Origin: Acanthornis magna
Lineage: Eukaryota; Chordata; Aves; Passeriformes; Acanthizidae
Reading direction: 5' to 3'
Assembly: GCA_036785705.1 (NCBI GenBank)
Contig: JAWUZG010001143.1
Span: 1 to 64,000 of the forward strand
Length of the DNA stretch: 64,000 nt
A model generated the notes under the pieces. The model had not been told where the DNA came from. It saw only the letters and a program-made list of their open reading frames with translations, and made no database searches. How positions within the stretch are numbered: the first letter of the stretch is position 1; each line of letters opens with the position of its first letter. The translations under genes were made by a program, and so were the position numbers. Positions 56,706 through 64,000 of this stretch are shown here, piece after piece.

Positions 56706-58620
56706 CCCGACCCCAAATCTCCGCCTTTTTTGGGATTTTTTGGGGATTTTTTTGCCTTTTTTTGGGATTTTTTAAAGAAAAAACCGCGTGGGGGAGGGGT
56801 CCGTTCTCCCTTCCCCTCCTCCTTTTTTTTGGATTTTTTTTTTCCGCTTTTTTTTTTGGGTTTTTTTTTAAAAAACCGTGTGGGGGAGGGGTCCGTTCTC
56901 CCTTCCCCCTCCTCCTCTTTTTTTGGGATTTTTTTTTTTTATTTTTTTGGGATTTTTTTCGCTCTTTTTGGGGATTTTTTTTGAAAAAACCGTGTGGGGG
57001 AGGGGGTCCGTTCTCCCTTCCCCCTCCTCCTTTCTTTTTGGGATTTTTTTGGGATTTTTTTCGCTCTTTTTGGGGATTTTTTTTGAAAAAACCGTGTGGG
57101 GGAGGGGTCCGTTCTCCCTTCCCCCACCTCCTTTTTTTGGGGGATTTTTTTTTTTGGGAAATAGCCCTGAAATCGCCGCAGTTTTGGGATTTTTTTTTTT
57201 TTTTAAAGCCCTGAAATCGCCGACGTTTTGGGATTTTTTTTTTTTTTTGAAGCCCTGAAATCGCCGCAGTTTTGGTTTTTTTTTTTTTTTTTTGAAGCCC
57301 TGAAATCGCCGCAGTTTTGGGATTTTTATTTTTTTTTAAAGCCCTGAAATCGCCGCCGCTTTTGGGATTTTTTTTTTTTTTAGGAAAAAGCCCTGAAATC
57401 GCCGCCGTTATTTGGATTTTTTTCCTTTTTTTTCCCTTTTTTTTAGCCAAACCGCCGCGGGGGGGGAAGGGCTCCTTCCCCCTCCCCCTCCTCTTTTATT
57501 TTTAGGATTTTTCTGTGAAAAAAACCCTAAAATCACCGCATTTTTGGAGGTATTTTTCCTTTTTTTTTTTGACCAAACCGCCGCATCCACCCCTCCCCCC
57601 CCTCCATTTTTTCGGGGGATTTTTTTGGGGTGAAAAAACCCCCGAAATCACCACTTTTTTGGGTATTTTTCCGCTTTTTTTGGCTTTTTTTTTCCTCTTT
57701 TTTTACCCAAACCGCCGCGGGGGGGGAAGGGCTCCTTCCCCTCCCCCTCCTCTTTTATTTTTAGGATTTTTCTGTGAAAAAAAAACCCTAAAATCACCTT
57801 TTTTTTTGGTATTTTTTTCTCTTTTTTTACCCAAACCGCCGCGGGGGGGGAAGGGCTCTCTTTCCCCCTCCCCTCCCCCCCCCCCCCAGTTTTTCCCGGG
57901 AATTTTTTTGGGGTGAAAAAAACCCCAAAATCGCCGCATTTTTTGGGGTTTTATTCCCTTTTTTTGGGTTTTTTTTTTTTTTTTTTTGGGAAAACCGCCG
58001 CGGAGGGTGGGGGGGTTACACCTCTCCCCCTCCCTTCTTTTTTTTTTTTTAGGATTTTTCTGTGAAAAAAAAAAAAAACAAAATCGCCGCATTTTTGGGT
58101 TTTTTCCCCTTTTTTTGGGGTTTTTTTTTGACCAAACCACCGCGGGGGGGGTGCCCTTTTCCCCCTCCCCCTCCACCATTTTTTTGGGGATTTTTTTAGG
58201 GTGAAAAAGCCCCGAAACCGCCGCTTTTTTTGGGTTTTTTTTTCCTTTTTTTGGGGTTTTTTTGGGAAAATCGCCGCGGGGGGGTGCCCTTTTCCCCCTC
58301 CCCCTCCTCCATTTTTTTGGGGATTTTTTTAGGGTGAAAAAGCCCTGAAATCGCCGCATTTTTTGGGGTTTTTTTCCTTTTTTTTGGGGTTTTTTTGGGA
58401 AAACCGCCGCGGGGGGGGTACCCTTTTCCCCCTCCCCCCCCTCCATTTTTTTGGGGATTTTTTGGGGGTGAAAAACCCCAAAATCGCCGCTTTTTTTGGG
58501 TTTTTTTTCCTTTTTTTGGGGTTTTTTTGGGAAAATCGCCGCGGGGGGGGTACCCTTTTCCCCCTCCCCCCCCGCCATTTTTTTTGGAGATTTTTTTGGG
58601 GTGAAAAAGCCCTGGATCGG
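56706..58620. repeat. AAACCGCCGCGGGGGG / poly-T array, intron 17 part 4
   Basis: Units of roughly 100 bp: AAAACCGCCGCGGGGGGGG, CTTTTCCCCCTCCCCCTCC, ATTTTTTTGGGGATTTTTTT and GGGTGAAAAAGCCCTGAAATC GCC. An earlier subset has AAACCGTGTGGGGGAGGGGTC. Poly-T and poly-G runs make assembly accuracy here doubtful. Confidence 0.88.
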
Positions 58621-58653
58621 GGGTTTCCTGAGGCGCCCCTCCCCCTCCCACAG

Positions 58654-58809
58654 CTCGATGGCTGGATCCGCGACAAAGCTCTGATGGCAGGGGACCCCTC
58701 CCGGGACCCCCCCCCGTGCCAGCCGCGCCCCCCGAAACCCTGGCTGCAGCACCCCGCGTTCCTGGCGGAGCTGGCGCAGAACCGCGAGTGGCTCGAGAGG
58801 ATCGAGAAG
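58654..58809 (+). CDS. SPTBN4: SPTBN4 coding exon 18 (repeat 10)
   Basis: 156 nt, residues 1283-1334: LDGWIRDKALMAGDPSRDPP, PCQPRPPKPWLQHPAFLAEL, AQNREWLERIEK. LDGWI-xK-LMA carries the helix A tryptophan, and HPAFLAELAQNREWLERIEK matches the human HQAFMAELAQNKEWLEKIER. Between them the helix B start is replaced by a proline-rich stretch about three residues longer than in human. The acceptor is CTCCCACAG (AG at 58652-58653); the donor is AAG followed by GTGAGG (GT at 58810), phase 0. It is the last SPTBN4 exon in the window. Confidence 0.93.
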
Positions 58810-61160
58810 GTGAGGAAATGGGGGAAAATCGGGGGAAATCGGTGAAAAAATGGCGAAAATCGGTGAAAAAATGAGGAAAATCGGTGGAAAAATGGGGAAA
58901 AAATGGGAAAAAGAAGGTGAAAAAATGAGGAAAATCGGCGGAAAAATGGGGGGAAAAAATGGGGAAAAAATGGTGGGAAAATGGTGGAAAAATGGGGGGA
59001 AATGGGAGAAAAATGGGAGGAAATGGTGAGAAAATGAGAAAAAAAGGTGAAAAAATGAGGAAAATAGGTGAAAAAATGAGGAAAAAATGAGAAAAAATGG
59101 AGGAAAAATAGGGAAAAATGGTGGGAAAATAGGTGGAAATGGCAAAAAATAGGGGAAATGAGGAAAATGGAGGGAAAAATGGAAAAAAATGGGGAAAAAA
59201 TGGGGAAAATGGGGAAAACTGGGGAAGGTGGCTGCAGCACCCCGCGTTCCTGGCAGAGCTGGCGCAGAACCGCGAGTGGCTCGAGAGGATCGAGAAGGTG
59301 AGGAAATGGGGGAAAATCGGGGGGAAATGGGAAAAAAACAAAAAAAAAAGGCGAAAAAATGGCGAAAATCGGTGAAAAAATGAGGAAAATAGGTGAAAAA
59401 ATGGGGAAAAAATGGGAAAAAGAAGGTGAAAAAATGAGGAAAATCGGCGGAAAAATGGGGGGAAAAAATGGGGAAAAAATGGTGGGAAAATGGTGGAAAA
59501 ATGGGGGGAAATGGGAGAAAAATGGGAGGAAATGGTGAGAAAATGAGAAAAAAAGGTGAAAAAATGAGGAAAATAGGTGAAAAAATGAGGAAAAAATGAG
59601 AAAAAATGGAGGAAAAATAGGGAAAAATGGTGGAAAAATAGGTGGAAATGGCAGAAAAATAGGGGAAATGGGGGAAATGAGGAAAATCAGGGAAAAAATG
59701 GGAAAAATGGGGAAAAAATGGGGAAAAATGGGGAAAACTAGGGAAGGTGGCTGCAGCACCCTGCGTTCCTGGCGGAGCTGGCGCAGAACCGCGAGTGGCT
59801 CGAGAGGATCGAGAAGGTGAGGGATTGGGGGAAAATCGGGGGGAAATGGGAAAAAAACCAAAAAAAAGGCGAAAAAATGGCGAAAATCGGTGGAAAAATG
59901 AGGAAAATAGGTGAAAAAATGGGGAAAAAATGGGAAAAAGAAGGTGAAAAAATGAGGAAAATCGGCGGAAAAATGGGGGGAAAAAATGGGGAAAAAATGG
60001 TGGGAAAATGGTGGAAAAATGGGGGGAAATGGGAGAAAAATGGGAGGAAATGGTGAAAAAATGAGAAAAAAAGGTGAAAAAATGAGGAAAATAGATGGAA
60101 AAATGAGGAAAATTGGAGGAAAAATGGTGGAAAAATAGGGAAAAATGGTGGAAAAATAGGTGGAAATGGCAGGAAAATAGGGGAAATGGGGGAAATGAGG
60201 AAAATCGGGGAAAAAATGGGGAAAAATGGGGAAAAATGGGAAAAATGGGGAAAACTAGGGAAGGTGGCTGCAGCACCCTGCGTTCCTGGCAGAGCTGGCG
60301 CAGAACCGCGAGTGGCTCGAGAGGATCGAGAAGGTGAGGGATTGGGGGAAAATCGGGGGGAAATGGGAAAAAAACAAAAAAAAAGGCGAAAAAATGGCGA
60401 AAATCGGTGGAAAAATGAGGAAAATAGGTGAAAAAATGGGGAAAAAATGGGAAAAAGAAGGTGAAAAAATGAGGAAAATCGGCGGAAAAATGGGGGGAAA
60501 AATGGGGAAAAAATGGTGGGAAAATGGTGGAAAAATGGGGGGAAATGGGAGAAAAATGGGAGGAAATGGTGAAAAAATGAGGAAAAAAAGGTGAAAAAAT
60601 GAGGAAAATAGATGGAAAATTGGAGGAAAATTGGAGGAAAAATGGTGGAAAAAATGAGGAAAAAATGGTGGAAAAATAGGGAAAAATGGTGGGAAAATAG
60701 GTGGAAATGTCAGAAAAATAGGGGAAATGGGGGAAATGGGGAAAAATGGGGAAAAAATGGGGAAAAAATGGGGAAAACTAGGGAAGGTGGCTGCAGCACC
60801 CTGCGTTCCTGGCGGAGCTGGCGCAGAACCGCGAGTGGCTCGAGAGGATCGAGAAGGTGAGGAATTGGGGGAAAATCGGGGGAAATCGGTGAAGAAATGG
60901 CGAAAATCGCTGGAAATATGAGGAAAATAGGTAAAAAAATGAGGAAAATAGGTGGAAAAATCGGTGAAAAAATGGCGAAAAAGGAAAAAAAGGTGAAAAG
61001 ATGAGGAAAATCGGCAGAAAAATGGGGGAAAAAATGGGGAAAAATGAGAAAACACAGAGGGGAAATAGGGAAAATGGTGGAAAATGAGGAAAAAATGGAG
61101 AAAAAATGGGGAAAAAATGGGAGAAAAATGGGGGAAAAATGGGATAATGAGGAAAAATGG
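58810..61160 (+). repeat. ~520-bp higher-order repeat with four exon 18 donor-edge copies, intron 18
   Basis: The background is GGGGAAAAAATGG / GGTGAAAAAATGAGGAAAAT. Four 69-nt copies of the end of exon 18 (TGGCTGCAGCACCC through GAGAAG plus GTGAGG) lie at 59229-59297, 59748-59816, 60265-60333 and 60788-60856, spaced 519, 517 and 523 bp. They encode WLQHPAFLAELAQNREWLERI EK in the real frame and keep intact donors. Upstream of each is GGGGAAGG instead of an acceptor. The long minus-strand Phe/Pro/Ser-rich frames across here are artefacts. Confidence 0.93.
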
Positions 61161-61250
61161 GGAAAAAGTCCCCTCGGTTTGGTGACGTCATGTGGCTCTG
61201 CAGGCCCCGCCCCCATTGTCGCCCCTCCCCCATCCTTGGGACACCCCCCC
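61161..61250 (+). promoter_or_regulatory. Unique element with full CRE and GC box in intron 18
   Basis: A 90-bp non-repetitive patch contains the palindromic cAMP response element TGACGTCA at 61183-61190 and CCCCGCCCC, a GC box on the minus strand, at 61205-61213. TGTGGCTCTGCAG (AG at 61202-61203) also resembles a 3' splice site, but the bases after it do not encode the expected beta-IV sequence. The element could be an internal promoter or enhancer; evidence is motif only. Confidence 0.4.
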
Positions 61251-61560
61251 CATTGTCCCCTCCCCCCATTGTCCCCTCCCCCCCAGGACCTCTCATCTGT
61301 CCCCTCCCCCACTGTCCCCTCCCCCATTGTCCCCTCCCCCCATTGTCCCCCATTTTCCCCTCCCCCATTGTCCTCTCCCCCATTGTCCCCTCCCCCCATT
61401 GTCCCCCATTTTCCCCTCCCCCATTGTCCTCTCCCCCATTGTCCCCTCCCCCACTGTCCCCTCCCCCACTGTCCCCTCCCCCACTGTCCCCTCCCCCCCC
61501 AGGACCCCCCACCTGTCCCCCCCCCACCGTGGTGTCACCTCACTTGTCCCCAACCCCTCT
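61251..61560. repeat. 15-bp TGTCCCCTCCCCCAT array, intron 18
   Basis: About 18 copies of TGTCCCCTCCCCCAT with variants, interrupted by two CCCCCCAGGACC segments. Confidence 0.9.
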
Positions 61561-64000
61561 GTGACAAATTTGGGGTCTCCCAAACCCCATGGTGACCCCA
61601 AACCCCACCCCAGGAAATCCTGACCACCCCAAATCTCTCGTGACAAATTTTGGGGTCCCACCTTGACCCCAAACCTTGTCCTGACCCCAAACCCCACCCC
61701 AGGAAGTCCTGACCACCCCAAATCCTCTCCTGATGAATTTTGGGGTCTCACCTTGACCCCAAATCCTCTCCTGATGAATTTTGGGGTCTCCAAACCCCAC
61801 GGTGACCCCAAAACCTCACCCCAGGAAATCCTGACCACCCCAAATCTCTTGTGACAAATTTTGGGGTCCCACCTTGACCCCAAACCTTGTCCTGACCTCA
61901 CCACCACCTCCAGAAAGTTTCCCCAACCTCCTCGTGATGAATTTTGGGGTCTCCCAAACCCCACAGTGACCCCAAAACCTCACCCCAGGAAGTCCTGACC
62001 ACCCCAAATCTCTCCTGATGAATTTTGGGGTCTCCAAACCCCACAGTGACCCCAAAACCTCACCCCAGGAAGTCCTGACCACCCCAAATCTCTCCTGATG
62101 AATTTTGGGGTTCCACCTTGACCCCAAACCTCACCCAGGAAGGTCAGGAGCTCCAATAACATCTCCCCAACCTTCTCATGATGAATTTTGGGGTCCCACC
62201 TTGACCCCAAATCTCTCCTGATGAATTTTGGGGTCCCCCAAACCCCACGGTGACCCCAAACCCCACCCCAGGAAATCCTGACCACCCCAAATCTCTCCTG
62301 ATGAATTTTGGGGTCCCACCTTGATCCCAAACCTTGTCCTGACCTCACCACCACCTCCAGAAAGTTTCCCCAACCTCCTCGTGATGAATTTTGGGGTCTC
62401 CCAAACCCCACGGTGACCCCAAACCTCACCCCAGGAAGTCCTGACCACCCCCAACCTTCTCCTGATGAATTTTGGGGTCTCCAAACCCCACAGTGACCCC
62501 AAAACCTCACCCCAGGAAGGTCAGGAGCTCCACCAACATCTCCTCAACTTTGTCATGATGAATTTTGGGGTCCCACCTTGACCCCAAATCCTCTCATGAT
62601 GAATTTCAGGGTCTCCCAAACCCCACGGTGACCCCAAACCCCACCCCAGGAAGTCCTGACCACCCCAAATCTCTCCTGATGAATTTTGGGGTCTCCCAAA
62701 CCCCACGGTGACCCCAAAACCTCACCCATGAACATCTCCTCACCACCCCAAATCTCTCCTGATGAATTTTGGGGTCTCCCAACCCCACGGTGACCCCAAA
62801 CCCCACCCCAGGAAGTCCTGACCACCCCCAACCTTCTCCTGATGAATTTTGGGGTTCCACCTTGACCCCAAACCTCACCCAGGAAGGTCAGGAGCTCCAA
62901 TAACATCTCCCCAACCTTCTCATGATGAATTTTGGGGACCCACCTTGACCCCAAACCTTGTCCTGACCCCAAACCCCACCCCAGGAAGTCCTGACCACCC
63001 CCAACCCTCTCCTGATGAATTTTGGGGTCTCCAAACCCCACGGTGACCCCAAAACGTCACAAACCAACATCTCCTCACCACCCCAACCCCCTCATGATAG
63101 GTTTTGGGGTCTCCAAACCCCACGGTGATCCCAAACCCCATCCCAGGAAGGTCAGGAGCTCCACCAACATCTCCTCACCACCCCAAATCCTCTCTGTGAC
63201 AAATTTGGGTTCTCCAAACCCCATGGTGACCCCAAACCCCACCCCAGGAAATCCTGACCACCCCAAATCTCTCCTGATGAATTTTGGGGTCTCCAACGCC
63301 CGCGGTGACCCCAACCCCCTCCCGAGGAGGACGAGGAGCTCCACCAACATCTCCCCACCACCCCAAACCCCCTCATGATGAATTTTGGGGTCCCACCTTA
63401 ACCCCAAACCCCACCCCAGGAAGTCCCCACCACCCTAAATCTCTCATGATGAATTTTGGGGTCCCCAAACCTTGTCCTGACCTCACCACCACCCCCAGAA
63501 AGTTTCCCCAACCTCCTCCTGATGAATTTTGGGGTCTCCAAACCCCATGGTGACCCCAAACCCCACCCCAGGAAATCCTGACCACTCCCAACCTCCTCAT
63601 GATGAATTTTGGGGTCCCACCTTGACCCCAAATCCTCTCCTGATGAATTTTGGGGTCTCCAAACCTTGTCCTGACCTCACTACCACCTCCAGAAAGTTTC
63701 CCCAAGCTCCTCCTGATGAATTTTGGGGTCTCCAAGCCTCACGGTGACCCCAAAACCTCACCCACCAACATCTCCTCACCACCCCATATCCCCTCTGTGA
63801 CAAATTTGGGTTCTCCAAACCCCACAGTGACCCCAACGCCCACCCCAGGAAATCTTGACCACTCCCAACCTCCTCATGACGAATTTTGGGGTTCCACCTT
63901 GACCCCAAACCCTGTCCTGATGAATTTTGGGGTCTCCAAACCTTGTCCTGACCTCACTACCACCTCCAGAAAGTTTCCCCAAGCTCCTCCTGATGAATTT
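61561..64000 (+). repeat. ~75-80-bp minisatellite carrying acceptor-edge copies of the next exon, intron 18
   Basis: The main unit is CTCCTGATGAATTTTGGGGT, CTCCAAACCCCACGGTGACC, CCAAACCCCACCCCAGGAAG, TCCTGACCACCCCAAAT. In five units CCCAG is followed by an exon-like sequence GAAGGTCAGGAGCTCCACCA (starts 62139, 62516, 62883, 63147; divergent at 63327). This translates EGQELHQHL, or EGQELQ-ending variants, and fits the residues expected right after IEK in beta-IV (human EGQQL). The array continues past the window. Confidence 0.88.

Noticed and set aside
54734..57214. 826-codon Phe/Gly/Pro-rich frame
   Set aside because: It follows the CCCGGGATTTTTGGG array of intron 17; not a nucleoporin-like FG protein, since the FG spacing is the DNA repeat.
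57703..60276. 857-codon minus-strand Phe/Ser/Pro frame
   Set aside because: Antisense of intron 17/18 arrays and exon 18.
61196..61260. Possible exon after CTCTGCAG at 61203
   Set aside because: The acceptor looks fair, but the following codons (APPPLSPLPH) do not fit the beta-IV continuation and no donor follows before the next array.

Overview
The window is animal genomic DNA, most likely from a bird. It carries the 5' half of the beta-IV spectrin gene (SPTBN4, plus strand) and, upstream and divergent, the first coding exon of biliverdin reductase B / flavin reductase (BLVRB, minus strand). The two genes are also direct neighbours in head-to-head orientation on human 19q13.2, as I recall, so the synteny supports both calls. 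The bird assignment is an inference: a GC-rich spectrin gene whose introns consist almost wholly of minisatellites is what I expect of avian dot microchromosomes. I see no interspersed transposon that would settle the clade.

Layout. 1-1227 is BLVRB intron 1, a 42-bp minisatellite; 1228-1309 is BLVRB coding exon 1. 1310-6018 is intergenic tandem repeat, including two abutting arrays of one motif in opposite orientation. 6020-6269 is a GC-rich segment with a 22-bp GC-box array and a good 5' splice site, the likely SPTBN4 promoter and non-coding first exon. 6270-9436 is repeat. From 9494 on, 18 SPTBN4 coding exons can be placed with matching splice phases. They total 4,002 nt (1,334 codons) once a single extra G in exon 15 is discounted. 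They encode the N-terminus, both calponin-homology (actin-binding) domains and spectrin repeats 1 to the start of 10. The rest of the gene lies beyond base 64000.

Introns. Of the 17 complete introns only intron 5 (91 bp) is short; the others run from 759 bp to 9.7 kb and are almost entirely tandem repeat. Many arrays are frame-compatible (period 21, 42 or 135 bp), which creates long meaningless open frames on both strands.

Main observation. The repeats have repeatedly captured exon edges together with their splice sites: about 16 acceptor copies before coding exon 1, nine 5'-half copies of exon 2, donor-side copies of exons 3 (six), 9 (five short), 13 (one), 17 (two) and 18 (four, in a ~520-bp higher-order repeat), and about five copies that appear to preview the acceptor edge of the exon just beyond the window. 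Acceptor copies always lie upstream of their exon and donor copies downstream, as expected if tandem duplication started across exon-intron junctions. The result is a spectrin gene crowded with decoy splice sites.
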